A stretch of DNA of 64,000 bases, from NCBI RefSeq assembly GCF_003966895.1, contig NZ_AP018449.1, positions 875,424 to 939,423 of the forward strand, given 5' to 3'. This stretch comes from Methylomusa anaerophila. GTDB lineage: Bacteria > Bacillota > Negativicutes > Sporomusales > Sporomusaceae. The first letter of the stretch is position 1. Each line of letters starts with the position of its first letter. The notes under the pieces are model-generated. The model worked only from the letters and a program-made list of their open reading frames with translations, searched no databases and was not told where the DNA came from. Shown here in pieces: positions 54,142 through 62,947 of the stretch. The position numbers were made by a program, and so were the translations under genes.

Positions 54142-54231
54142 TGAAATCACCTCTAACGTATTAGTGAAATTAGCTTTGCTCACGTCCTAAATAATATGCA
54201 ATAAAATATACAATAAAAGAGAAAAATATGG

Positions 54232-54258
54232 TGAGTCGAAGAACCGTCCCTCGACTCA
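54232..54258 (-). terminator. Terminator at the exonuclease III stop
   Basis: TGAGTCGA (54232-54239) pairs with TCGACTCA (54251-54258) around an 11-nt loop; overlaps the stop codon of the exonuclease gene. Confidence 0.6.
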
Positions 54259-55008
54259 AAAAATTTCCAAACCAATCGGACAATGGTCACTGCCCATAAT
54301 CCCGGAGTAAATGACGGAATCTTTAACATATTTCTTTAGCCTGTCCGACACCAAAAAGTAATCAATACGCCAACCGATGTTCCGCTCTCTCGCCCTCAGC
54401 ATATAGGACCAAAATGTATAGGCATCGCTTTTATCCGGATACAAATATCGAAAGGTGTCTGTTAATCCCGAGCTCAAGAGCACGGTCATCTTACCTCTCT
54501 CCTCATCGGTAAAGCCGGCATTGCGTCTGTTGGATTTCGGGTTTTTAATATCGATTTCTTCGTGGGCAACATTGATGTCACCGCACACGATCACAGGTTT
54601 TGTTTTATTAAGCCCCTCAACATAAGCACTAAAGTCATCGTCCCAATGCAGACGATAGTCCAGGCGCAAAAGTCCCCGTTGGGAATTGGGAGTATAAACA
54701 TTTACGAGAAAAAATCCGTCGAATTCCAGCGTTATTACACGCCCTTCCCGGTCATGTTCCATAATATTTATGCCAAAAGTGACCGTTACCGGCTCTAGCC
54801 GCGTAAAAACGGCAGTACCTGAGTATCCCTTTTTCACCGCGCTGTTCCAGTATTCCCTATATCCTGTAAAACTCAGTGCCGTCTGGTTTTGTTGCATTTT
54901 TGTTTCCTGAATACAGAAGATATCGGCGTCCACGCTGTTGAAAAACTCACTGAATCCCTTGCTAACACATGATTTAAACCCATTTACATTCCATGATATT
55001 AGTTTCAT
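54256..55008 (-). CDS. xth: Exodeoxyribonuclease III
   Basis: The 250-residue protein is a full-length exonuclease III/AP endonuclease: MKLISWNVNGFKSC (metal-site Asn), CIQETKMQ (catalytic Glu), GDINVAHEEIDI (Asp-x-Asn), DTFRYLYPD, and YFLVSDRL with the final SDHCPIGLEI (Asp-His pair). It cuts DNA 5' of abasic sites and removes damaged 3' ends in the cytoplasm. Confidence 0.95.
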   Translation of the reverse strand: MKLISWNVNGFKSCVSKGFSEFFNSVDADIFCIQETKMQQNQTALSFTGYREYWNSAVKKGYSGTAVFTRLEPVTVTFGINIMEHDREGRVITLEFDGFFLVNVYTPNSQRGLLRLDYRLHWDDDFSAYVEGLNKTKPVIVCGDINVAHEEIDIKNPKSNRRNAGFTDEERGKMTVLLSSGLTDTFRYLYPDKSDAYTFWSYMLRARERNIGWRIDYFLVSDRLKKYVKDSVIYSGIMGSDHCPIGLEIF

Positions 55009-55078
55009 ATGTACACCTTCTTTCCTTCAGGTAAAAAACCAGGTAAAAAACTTTAACGTCCCGTATCCAACCGTTATA

Positions 55079-55122
55079 AAAAATACCCATAACCTACCTG
55101 TTGAGTAAGTTATGGGTATTTT
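55079..55122 (-). terminator. Bidirectional terminator; TATAACT hairpin family, copy 2
   Basis: AAATACCCATAAC (55081-55093) pairs with GTTATGGGTATTT (55109-55121); T-run on both strands. Confidence 0.8.
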
Positions 55123-55190
55123 CTTTATTTCTCACCGTATATCCTGCTGCACCGTTACATTTCAACAAATATTTCGCCGTTGCCGCCTTC

Positions 55191-56957
55191 CTAAATCTTG
55201 AACCGTTTGACGGCTGTCTGAAGATCTTCCGCCATTTTGGCCAACTCCTGGATCGAAGAAGAAATCTCTTCCATCGCAGCCGACTGTTCTTCCGTTGCGG
55301 CTGAGACGTTTTGCGACTCGCTTGCCGAATGCTTGCTAAGCTCATCGATCTTTTTGACTGAGTCTACGATTTGCCTGCTTCCGGCAGACATTTGTTGAAT
55401 CGCCGTAGAAATTTCCTTTACCTGACCCGACACTTTGGTTACCACTTCGATGATTTCCCTAAAAGCAGCCCCGGCGGCAGCAACCATCTCGGCTCCGGTC
55501 TTGACCTCACGGGTGCCGTCGGTCATGGCTTCGACAGCAGTGTCGGTGTCGCCTTGAATCTCTCCAATCAGTTCTGCAATCTTTTTAGCTGCCACCTGAG
55601 ACTGCTCCGCGAGATTACGAACTTCTTCGGCCACAACGGCAAAGCCCCGTCCCTGTTCGCCCGCACGGGCCGCCTCTATGGCTGCATTAAGGGCCAGTAA
55701 GTTCGTTTGTCCGGCGATACCGGAAATAGTATCGACAATCTGGCCGATTTCCTTTGAACGTTCTCCCAGCTTGGCCACAACTTGAGCAGAAGTATTGACC
55801 GTCTTCTCAATTTGGGTCATCTGGTTTACGGCCTTTTCCACGGCCTTACCGCCGCTGCTAGCCTTGTCAGCGGCCTGTTCCGATTGAACCGCCACTTGAT
55901 TCGTATTGGCAGCAACCTGTTGAATAGCCGCCGACATCTGCTCTACCACGGCAGAGGTTTCGTTGGCTGCAGACAATTGCTCAGTTGCTCCCGCTGCCAC
56001 ATCGGTGATAGACGCTGCTACCTGGTTCGCCGCTTGGGCCGTTTGTTCCACACTGGCGGTTAAATGTTCCGAAGCGTTCGCCAGCTGATTTGACAACCCA
56101 GCCAACATTGTAATCAAACCTCGCAAACTAGTGACCATTTTGTTTGTGGATTCAGCCAAACTTTGCGTTTCATCTTTCGTTTGAACTTCCAAGATCGATA
56201 TACTTAAGTCTCCCTGAGCCAAAAAGTCCATTTGCGCTGTAATATTTTCAATTGGCCTGGATATCTGCCTGGCAACAAAGTAGATAATAATCACGCCGAC
56301 CAGCAAGATCGCGACGAAAATAGCAGCTAACTTATAGAACGATGTATAAACGTCTCCTATATAATCGTCAAGGTATGAACCGCAGTTAACGATCCATCCC
56401 CAGCGCGGGTCTTTCTCGGCATAAATTATTTTTGTCGCTATCTTTTCCGGATCTTCAGGAAGACCCCAATTGTAGGTTACAAATCCTCCTCCCGCCTCGG
56501 CAACCTTTATGGTTTCTTGCACTAATTTCGCTTTCGTCTTGGGATCTTCAACCTCCCAGACATTCTTGCCTTCAAGCTTGGGATGAGCCACTTCCAGCCC
56601 GGCACTGTCGTAAACTACAAAATAGCCGCTTTTCCCAAGGTCAATGCGTTTATTAATTGGCCGGGTACCGTCGGCGTTACGCGGCCCTAATATTGCAATC
56701 TTTACTTGTTCTTGCGCCTCCGGCAGCGTCAAGAATCCTTTTTTCACTTGGTCATCCGCCTGTTCAATGAGCTGAATTACAAGCCGGGTGTCGTTCTTTA
56801 AGGACGTCCTGGTCAAATCATTTAGACTGCTCCTGGTGAATGTAAAACTACTCCCTAGGAGGATAAGCCCTGAGACAATAAGGGATAGCAGAAAAGCAAC
56901 AATGAGTTTTTGGTTGATAGACAATTTCATGATTGATCTAATCTGAAAGCTCTTCAT
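55191..56957 (-). CDS. Methyl-accepting chemotaxis protein, single-Cache sensor
   Basis: The 588-residue receptor has TM1 ([19 protein letters not shown]), an extracellular sCache domain ([31 protein letters not shown]-like, [15 protein letters not shown]), TM2 ([19 protein letters not shown]), HAMP and a signalling hairpin with tip [18 protein letters not shown]. Single-Cache domains of this kind often bind short organic acids. CGGAGG stands 8 nt before ATG 56957. A divergent GEMM-like RNA lies in its leader. Confidence 0.9.
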   Translation of the reverse strand: MKSFQIRSIMKLSINQKLIVAFLLSLIVSGLILLGSSFTFTRSSLNDLTRTSLKNDTRLVIQLIEQADDQVKKGFLTLPEAQEQVKIAILGPRNADGTRPINKRIDLGKSGYFVVYDSAGLEVAHPKLEGKNVWEVEDPKTKAKLVQETIKVAEAGGGFVTYNWGLPEDPEKIATKIIYAEKDPRWGWIVNCGSYLDDYIGDVYTSFYKLAAIFVAILLVGVIIIYFVARQISRPIENITAQMDFLAQGDLSISILEVQTKDETQSLAESTNKMVTSLRGLITMLAGLSNQLANASEHLTASVEQTAQAANQVAASITDVAAGATEQLSAANETSAVVEQMSAAIQQVAANTNQVAVQSEQAADKASSGGKAVEKAVNQMTQIEKTVNTSAQVVAKLGERSKEIGQIVDTISGIAGQTNLLALNAAIEAARAGEQGRGFAVVAEEVRNLAEQSQVAAKKIAELIGEIQGDTDTAVEAMTDGTREVKTGAEMVAAAGAAFREIIEVVTKVSGQVKEISTAIQQMSAGSRQIVDSVKKIDELSKHSASESQNVSAATEEQSAAMEEISSSIQELAKMAEDLQTAVKRFKI

Positions 56958-57202
56958 AAATCATTCCTCCGAAATTTTCCTCACCATCGCCTTGTATGAT
57001 GAGGTTCGCCAACATTATTAGCCATTAATTATTACCCTCAATACCCTCAATTTTTCCCCATATAATTTTTCCTTTTTTATAAACTCACCTTCCATGCAAA
57101 CCTTTAGAAATTCCCTACTATACACTACACTACACTGTATTACTGTAAAACAATCACCTCCAATTGCGGCGCCTTGCCCGAACCAGGATGAAATAGAAAC
57201 CT

Positions 57203-57283
57203 CTATTGCAACTGGCAGTACTAGGGCGCAGACCCCCTTAAACCCATAGTTTCCCGTTCTTGCTTTCGAAATTTTTGTCAAAA
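57203..57283 (-). promoter_or_regulatory. Divergent GEMM-I-like riboswitch candidate
   Basis: Minus strand GACAAAAATTTCGAAAGCA, then GAACGGGAAACTATGGGTTT, AAGGGGGTCTGCGCCCTAGT, ACTGCCAGTTGC. It keeps the GAAA-capped arm, the stem following TATGGGT-TTA, and the final GCCAGTTGC, but the GGACGCAAAGCC core is altered (GAACGGGAAAC) and the base corresponding to G20 of the Vc2 aptamer appears to be A. It lies in the leader of the second chemoreceptor gene. Confidence 0.45.
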
Positions 57284-57375
57284 TCATATGATATTCGACA
57301 ATCTTTGATAAAATTATACAATATGATTCGAACAATTATGTTATTTTGTTTTAAATATCTCTTTAACAATACGAA

Positions 57376-57417
57376 AAAATAGCTATAACTTGCGCCGAAC
57401 CAAGTTATAGCTATTTT
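57376..57417 (-). terminator. Terminator of the ABC-F gene; TATAACT hairpin family, copy 3
   Basis: AAAATAGCTATAACTTG (57376-57392) pairs perfectly over 17 bp with CAAGTTATAGCTATTTT (57401-57417). Confidence 0.85.
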
Positions 57418-57441
57418 CGGTTTGGGTTATTTTGGTTTGGA

Positions 57442-58920
57442 TTAAAGTTCCAAAATCTTTGTTGCAATATTTTTGCAAAATTCAGCGTCGTGCTCCACAA
57501 ATAGAATGGTTGGCGAGTATGCAAGCAGTAATTCTTCTATTTGCATACGAGAAATAACATCAATAAAGTTAAGTGGTTCATCCCAGATATACAAATGCGC
57601 TTTCTCACTAAGGCTTTTGGCTATCAGCACTTTTTTCTTTTGTCCACCGCTAAAATCAGCCATATCTTTTTCAAATTGAACTCTTGAAAAATCAAGTTTT
57701 CTTAAAATAGTCTTAAAAAGACTTTCATCAATATCATTATCGGCGGCATAGCCGGTTAAGTTGCCGCTAAGCTGGGAGGTATCCTGCGAAACGTAGGATA
57801 TTTTAAGCTGACTTGCTTTTCTGAAAGTGCCCGTATAGGTAATGTTTTCCTCACAAATCAGTTTAATAAGGCTTGACTTTCCTGAGCCGTTTTTACCGTA
57901 AAGCGTTACTCGGGCACCCTGTTCAATAATAAAACTTACGTTTTCGCAAGCTGTCTTTTCGCCATAGAATATAGATACATTCTCAAGCTCTATAAGGCGG
58001 TCTGCATGGAAGTTAAGCTGGAAAATTCTCAAGCGCTCGGAGCTTTCAATATTCTTGAGAAGCTTAGACTTGCCATCAATAGCTGATTGTTGCCTTGCTT
58101 CGATAGCCTTAGAACGTTTCATCATCTTGGCGGCTTTATGGCCTATATAACCTTTATCCGGTTTCAAACCTGAATTCTTTGTACCCAACTTTGTTTTTTC
58201 CACTTTATCCGACCAATCAGCTGTACGTTTGGCGGCGGCTGACAAGCGGGTAATATCTTGGCGGAGTTTTTCATTTTCCGCAAGCTCAAAGTTGTCCTGC
58301 ATTTTTTTATTTTCCCACCATGATGAAAAATTCCCTTTTTGGACCTCAATATTCGTTTTGTTAATGGACAGAATGTGGTCAACACAGTTATCAAGAAATG
58401 CTCTGTCGTGGGATACCAAAATGAAGCCCTGTTTCGAGTTGAGATAGTCACTGACAACTTTTCTGGCATTCATATCAAGATGGTTGGTCGGCTCATCAAT
58501 CAGCAAAAAACTATTTTCTTTAAGGAACAAAGCAGCAAGCAATACCTTGGTTTGCTCTCCATGGGAAAGGGTAGCAAAAGGGCGATATAAAACGTCCGCC
58601 GAAACCTGCAGCAATGAAAGCTCGCGCATAACCTGCCAATGAATGTAATCCGGATAGATATTATCGATTATATCCATGGTATTGTTTGCCGCCTTAGTTA
58701 CCTCGAAAGGAAAATATTCGAAGTTTACTTTGGCCGAAATAGTACCACTGTATTCATATTTACCGAGTAACAAGTTGAGAAATGTGGTTTTGCCTCTGCC
58801 ATTCCTTCCTGTGAAGCCTAATTTCCAATCTGTATCTATTTGAAAACTCACGTTTTCAAATATGTTATCATAACTGCTCTCATAGCCAAAGGTCAGATTT
58901 ATAACGTTTATTAAAGACAT
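57442..58920 (-). CDS. Lsa-type ABC-F ribosomal protection protein
   Basis: The 492-residue protein has two ABC domains and no membrane segments: Walker A GRNGRGKTT and GKNGSGKSS, signatures LSHGEQ and FSGGQ, Walker B LLIDEPTNHLD and WDEPLNFID. The ~90-residue charged linker between them is the part that enters the ribosome. Length, linker and N-terminal SLINVINLTFGYESSYDNIF point to the Lsa/Vga-like antibiotic-resistance branch (lincosamides, pleuromutilins, streptogramin A) and away from housekeeping EttA. The spectrum is a family-based guess. The 240-nt leader carries an attenuator. Confidence 0.88.
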   Translation of the reverse strand: MSLINVINLTFGYESSYDNIFENVSFQIDTDWKLGFTGRNGRGKTTFLNLLLGKYEYSGTISAKVNFEYFPFEVTKAANNTMDIIDNIYPDYIHWQVMRELSLLQVSADVLYRPFATLSHGEQTKVLLAALFLKENSFLLIDEPTNHLDMNARKVVSDYLNSKQGFILVSHDRAFLDNCVDHILSINKTNIEVQKGNFSSWWENKKMQDNFELAENEKLRQDITRLSAAAKRTADWSDKVEKTKLGTKNSGLKPDKGYIGHKAAKMMKRSKAIEARQQSAIDGKSKLLKNIESSERLRIFQLNFHADRLIELENVSIFYGEKTACENVSFIIEQGARVTLYGKNGSGKSSLIKLICEENITYTGTFRKASQLKISYVSQDTSQLSGNLTGYAADNDIDESLFKTILRKLDFSRVQFEKDMADFSGGQKKKVLIAKSLSEKAHLYIWDEPLNFIDVISRMQIEELLLAYSPTILFVEHDAEFCKNIATKILEL

Positions 58921-58946
58921 AATTTATCCTCCTGTATCAATTATAA

Positions 58947-58974
58947 AGCTGCAAGAAAGTCAATTCTTGCAGCT
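58947..58974 (-). terminator. Attenuator terminator in the ABC-F leader
   Basis: Minus strand AGCTGCAAGAA, loop TTGAC, TTCTTGCAGCT, then TTTATAATTG. The 5' arm lies inside the 17-codon leader frame. The 3' arm can instead pair with GCAAGAAAGT at 59050-59059. Confidence 0.75.
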
Positions 58975-59013
58975 CATAAATATACAGCAAAGCCAAGCCC
59001 AATCATTGGGCAT
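58960..59013 (-). CDS. Leader peptide of the ABC-F attenuator
   Basis: The 17-codon frame MPNDWAWLCCIFMSCKN ends with TGA in the terminator loop, and its last codons (AGC TGC AAG AAT) are the terminator 5' arm. A ribosome stalled on it would block the terminator. The upstream ribosome-binding site is weak (ATCCTTGTC before ATG), so translation needs proof. Confidence 0.6.
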   Translation of the reverse strand: MPNDWAWLCCIFMSCKN

Positions 59014-59049
59014 GACAAGGATATATTCTTTGAGTGAAAAGAATCAGTA

Positions 59050-59059
59050 ACTTTCTTGC
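59050..59059 (-). promoter_or_regulatory. Antiterminator arm in the ABC-F leader
   Basis: Minus-strand GCAAGAAAGT is perfectly complementary to ACTTTCTTGC (58951-58960), which includes most of the terminator 3' arm. The two structures exclude each other. Confidence 0.7.
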
Positions 59060-59167
59060 CTAGGCACAACAAAAATAAGCAGTATTTTCCGCTCCCCTGA
59101 TTTTGTTATGCTGTATAATAGCAAGAAAAATTACATCTCTTCAACTCCAATCACTTAAGTTGTAATT

Positions 59168-59196
59168 ACTATAACATACTGCTTTTCAAAATTCAA
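59168..59196 (-). promoter_or_regulatory. Sigma-A-type promoter of the ABC-F leader
   Basis: Minus strand TTGAAT (59191-59196), 17-nt spacer, TATAGT (59168-59173). Transcription would start near 59160, giving a ~240-nt leader. Confidence 0.7.
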
Positions 59197-59230
59197 CAAG
59201 CAAAACGCAGCTTGCAAACCGGTTAAGCCT

Positions 59231-59456
59231 ATGCTATTATCAAACCAACAAAAGATCTGGCGGCATCCCATGTCCCCATGAAGTCGCACGTTTTTTCGTC
59301 TATAGCTGATAGCAAAACTGAATTGTCTTTTGGATCAACCGCTTGGATCGCAACAGACCGGGACGGAAGGGTTCAGAAAACCTGCGATGATGCGTTTAGC
59401 TTCGCTTTGTCTTTGTTTTCAACGCCTTTCGGCTCCGGCCGGAAAGGCGTTTTTTA
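59231..59456 (+). promoter_or_regulatory. Leader with intrinsic terminator before the DUF2520 gene
   Basis: AACGCCTTTC (59421-59430) and GAAAGGCGTT (59442-59451) form a stem followed by TTTTTT, only ~8 nt before the ribosome-binding site of the next gene. Upstream, about 190 nt without a gene contain several short complementary pieces (for example TTGGATC near 59333 and GGATCGC near 59344). This may be an attenuation leader; no known riboswitch consensus was recognised. Confidence 0.5.
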
Positions 59457-59476
59457 TTATCATGGGAGGTTATACA

Positions 59477-60358
59477 GTGCAGAAACCTGTTATTGTAATT
59501 CTGGGCGCAGGACGGCTAGGTTCCGCGTTGGCTTGCCTTGCCAAAGGCTGCGGTTATCCGGTGGCAGCCGTAACCACCGGACGCCGGGAAACCGCTGCGG
59601 CATTTTCACAAGCAACCGGTATCCCTGCTTGCTGCGACAACACGGAAGCGGCTGCTCAAGGCGACATTATACTCCTCACAGTCCCGGACCGGATTTTGCC
59701 TGTGGTGTTGGCGGAGCTCATCGCCGGCCAACGGCTACGGCCGGGACAAGTCCTGCTGCACACCAGTGGCGTATTGACGGGCGAAACCCTGGCAGCGGCG
59801 CGTCAATTCGGCACTGCCGTTGGCTCCATGCATCCGCTGCAGAGCTTTGCCGATCTTGAAACAGCACGCAGAAACCTGTCCGGCAGCGCCTTTGCGATTG
59901 ATGGCGATCCGCTGGCAGTCAACGCCGCCAGCCGTCTGGCGCTGGATCTGGGAGGCAGAATACTACAGGTGCCGCCCGAGGAGCGGGTCCTGTATCACGC
60001 TGCTGCTTGCATCGCTTCCAATTATCTGGTTGCCTTGCTACATATGGCCGAAAAACTATTAAGCCGCTGGACCACCGGGGAGCAGGATGCGCTGCAAGCC
60101 CTGCTGCCGCTGGTTAGCGGCACACTGCGTAATGTGGCCCGCCAGGGAACAAGCGCGGCTCTTACCGGTCCAATTGTCCGCGGCGATGCAGCTACTATAG
60201 CGCAACATCTTCAGGCCTTGCCAGAGGAATTTTTACCTGTCTACCAGCTTCTCGGCCAAGAGGCTTTGCGGTTGTCCGGCGACCGTATCTCTCCGGAGGA
60301 GCGGGACGCCATCGCCAGCTTGCTGGCCAGTCATAACAAAAGAGACTCAAATAAATAG
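59477..60358 (+). CDS. Rossmann-fold DUF2520 dehydrogenase-like protein
   Basis: The 293-residue protein starts with the dinucleotide loop VIVILGAGRLGSALACLA and continues IILLTVPDRILP, LLHTSGVLTGETL and VGSMHPLQSFADL. The C-terminal DUF2520 half is helical, like ketopantoate reductase. Relatives often stand before the pantothenate genes panB-panC-panD, but here the next gene is on the other strand. A reductase of a small acid is likely; substrate unknown. GTG 59477 is chosen because GGGAGG stands 7 nt upstream. Confidence 0.8.
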   Translation: MQKPVIVILGAGRLGSALACLAKGCGYPVAAVTTGRRETAAAFSQATGIPACCDNTEAAAQGDIILLTVPDRILPVVLAELIAGQRLRPGQVLLHTSGVLTGETLAAARQFGTAVGSMHPLQSFADLETARRNLSGSAFAIDGDPLAVNAASRLALDLGGRILQVPPEERVLYHAAACIASNYLVALLHMAEKLLSRWTTGEQDALQALLPLVSGTLRNVARQGTSAALTGPIVRGDAATIAQHLQALPEEFLPVYQLLGQEALRLSGDRISPEERDAIASLLASHNKRDSNK

Positions 60359-60420
60359 ATTACTATCGCACTATCCGGGGGACCCTCTGTCCCCGTTCCC
60401 CCCGTACCCTGGATATGTAC

Positions 60421-61986
60421 CTAAGCTTGGTCCAAATCAGCAGTCTTGCGCCGAATCAGTAGAGCCAGTAAACCAGCGGCAGAGCAGATAAGAGCCAGGG
60501 CAAAAAATACATCCTGAAATGACAATATGGAAGCCTGCTTCGTAATCAAGTTGCTTAAAAGTGCTTTGAACGTCACATATTGCTGCGGTATAAGCCCCTG
60601 TCCGGTCAGCCAGCCCCGCGCGGCTACCACCAACATAGAACTGTCCATGCCTTGGTCTCCCCACAGCAGTTGCAGCAGTTGGAATATTTCCTGGGAAGAA
60701 TGCGTAGTCGGATCTAAATATTCTTTTAATACTACAGTATGATATACTTCCCGGCGATTCAACAGCACCTGGGCAAAAACTACGCCCACACTGCCGCCGA
60801 TTATCTGGCACAGATTATATACGCCGGAACCTACACCAACTTTATCCTGGGGCAAGGAGGAAACAACACAGTTAATCAGCGGCGACATGATCAGGCCTGT
60901 CCCCATCCCAAGCAGCGACAGCCGGATAAACAAGTGCCAGACTGAATAGTCCGTGTTAATGGTATTTAATGCATAAAGTGCATAAGCAATGACTATTGTG
61001 CCGAAAAATGTCGGCAGCTTCGACCCGAAGCGGTCTGCCAGCCGTCCGCCGACAGGCGAGAAAGTTACAATCCCAACCGTCATCGGCAGCAGCATGATAC
61101 CGGTGGTGATAGAGCTATAGTCCAGAATAGATTTCAGAAAAAACGGCAATAGAAAATTCGTTGCCATAAAGGCGAAAAAAGCAAAAAAAGCGACAGCATT
61201 AGCCGCGGTAAAGTTCAGGTTGCGGAATAAGCCAATATCAATCATGGGCTGACGGACTCTGAGTTCAACTGCCAGGAATAGCACCATCCCGGCCAAAGCC
61301 GCATAAAACAGCGAAACAATATATAAAGAGTCCCACCCATGTTTTTGTCCCTGGTTCAGGGCAACGAGCAGCGAACTGATGCTGATGGCCAAGAGGGCGG
61401 CGCCGAGATAATCGACCGCAACGACCGGATTGCGCCTGGAAGGTGGTATTACAACGAAAGCAAAGACCATACTTAGCAGGCAAACAGGGCCAACAGAAAA
61501 GAAGATTGTGCGCCAATCAAAATTTTCGATCAAATATCCCCCTAATGTCGGTCCCATCGCCATGCCCACAGCCGCCATCGCGCCCCATATTCCCATGGCC
61601 TGACCGCGTTCATGAGCAGGAAAGGTTTGGGCTACGACAGCCATCGCGTTAGGTAGGACGAAGCCGGCGCCTATTCCCTGCGCAATGCGGAAAATAATCA
61701 TCGCCGTTGAGCTTGCCGCCAGCCCGCACAGCAAGGACGCAGCGGAAAATAGCATTAACCCCAAAATATACATTTTTTTAGCCCCGAACTGGTCACCCAG
61801 CTTACCGGTCAACGGCATAATGGAACCATATGGCAGCATATAACCGAGGGAAACCCAGACAATAGAATCCATATTGAAATTAAGCGCGGCCATAATATTC
61901 GGCAAGGCAATATTAATACAACTGGTAGTATAGGCGCTCAGAAAAGTCCCGAGGCAGACAGCACATAAAACAGCATATTTTTTCAT
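60421..61986 (-). CDS. DHA2-family multidrug MFS exporter (EmrB/QacA type)
   Basis: The 521-residue protein has 14 membrane segments and DHA2 motifs: motif A GKLGDQFGAKKMYI, motif C MGPTLGGYLIENFDWR, GIGAGFVLPNAMAVVAQTFP, and LPQDKVGVGSGVYNLCQIIGG. It should use the proton gradient to export drugs or other hydrophobic compounds. No TetR or MarR regulator and no EmrA-type adaptor is adjacent. It converges with the DUF2520 gene. Confidence 0.9.
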   Translation of the reverse strand: MKKYAVLCAVCLGTFLSAYTTSCINIALPNIMAALNFNMDSIVWVSLGYMLPYGSIMPLTGKLGDQFGAKKMYILGLMLFSAASLLCGLAASSTAMIIFRIAQGIGAGFVLPNAMAVVAQTFPAHERGQAMGIWGAMAAVGMAMGPTLGGYLIENFDWRTIFFSVGPVCLLSMVFAFVVIPPSRRNPVVAVDYLGAALLAISISSLLVALNQGQKHGWDSLYIVSLFYAALAGMVLFLAVELRVRQPMIDIGLFRNLNFTAANAVAFFAFFAFMATNFLLPFFLKSILDYSSITTGIMLLPMTVGIVTFSPVGGRLADRFGSKLPTFFGTIVIAYALYALNTINTDYSVWHLFIRLSLLGMGTGLIMSPLINCVVSSLPQDKVGVGSGVYNLCQIIGGSVGVVFAQVLLNRREVYHTVVLKEYLDPTTHSSQEIFQLLQLLWGDQGMDSSMLVVAARGWLTGQGLIPQQYVTFKALLSNLITKQASILSFQDVFFALALICSAAGLLALLIRRKTADLDQA

Positions 61987-62155
61987 ATAACCTTTCCTTT
62001 CCTTTAACCTTTCCTTACAATAAATATGAAAATATGAAATATGTTTTTTCTACTGTCAGTATATCGCAATTAGATAAAAAAACCAACTATGACGTCCCCG
62101 CGCTCCTCCAATTAGGAAGAAGGTTCCCAACCGCCCCAATTTAGAGGCGCTCTAT

Positions 62156-62656
62156 TCAAAGGACGATAAGTTCAATTAAGAAAACCGCAATGCAAGCAAC
62201 TGCCGAGACTTCAAAAAATGTGCCGAGCGTCCATCCCGGAATAACGCTGCTCATCAATCCGTAATTATAGAACGGATTGAGTTTGCCGTTTTTACAAACC
62301 GCAGCGCCGAAAATTTCATCAGTAATTCCATGCGCAAGCAAAAAACGATGAATAAAGTGAGCTTTTGAATCCAGTTTTTGCGATAGTACGCAGGACATCA
62401 GACAGTATCTCAGGTTTAAAATCAACTGAGTAGACGCCATTTCTAAATAGGTCGCGGAAGCCCCTATCAATCCTAATGCGGCAAATTGGCCTGCTGAGGT
62501 TACATTAGTTAAAGAGATCACAACTGCCTGAAGCGGCGTAAGACCTGCCTTCTTGGCGAGAATGCCAAAAGTAAATGAGACGGCAAAGTACCCCAGACAG
62601 ATCGGAATGCCGTCGCGCAAACCATTTTTCCACTTATACGACTGGTTTCCATTATT
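62156..62656 (-). pseudogene. azlC: Broken azlC, branched-chain amino acid exporter subunit
   Basis: Residues GLRDGIPICLGYFAVSFTFG, TPLQAVVISLTNVTSAGQFA and LNLRYCLMSCVLSQK are clearly AzlC. The gene is damaged at both ends. The apparent start ATG GAA ACC near 62656 is one base out of frame with the rest (an extra A would give MENQSYKWKNGLRDG), and the protein stops after GTFFEVSAVACIAVFLIEL, ~70 residues short of the usual ~230. azlD is missing. IS debris lies next to it. Confidence 0.75.
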
Positions 62657-62714
62657 CTCTCAAACCCCTGAATTTTCTTGGCCGTGGTCCAGCCAGCACT
62701 TAGTACCTTATTTT

Positions 62715-62947
62715 AGCGCTGTACCCCGTTTGATGGACAGTATAAACGCGTAGTATACTGAATATCAAGAGAGGGGAAAAACAATAACAAGTATAGCGCA
62801 GAATTTAAAATGGAAGCAGTAAAACGTTTGGAGGCCAGTAGTGCAGCAGTTGCCAGGGTAGCGGCAGAATTAGGAATCAACGAAAATACCCTACATGGAT
62901 GGTTGAAGAAATACAGGGATACGCCCATTGTACAAATTTACAAATAA
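62715..62947 (+). pseudogene. IS3-family OrfA transposase remnant
   Basis: From 62786 the frame reads NKYSAEFKMEAVKRLEASSA, then VAAELGINENTLHGWLKKY and stops at 62947 after ~53 codons. This is the helix-turn-helix start of an IS3 OrfA. There is no standard start codon and the orfB part is gone. TGTACCCCGTTTGATGGACA at 62717 may be the terminal repeat. Confidence 0.7.

Noticed and set aside
57018-57335. 105-codon minus-strand frame upstream of the second chemoreceptor
   Set aside because: It covers the GEMM-like leader, and its protein has no recognisable pattern.
59231-59456. T-box riboswitch before the DUF2520 gene
   Set aside because: The leader ends in a terminator, but no T-box sequence (GGTGG-x-ACCGCG type) is present.
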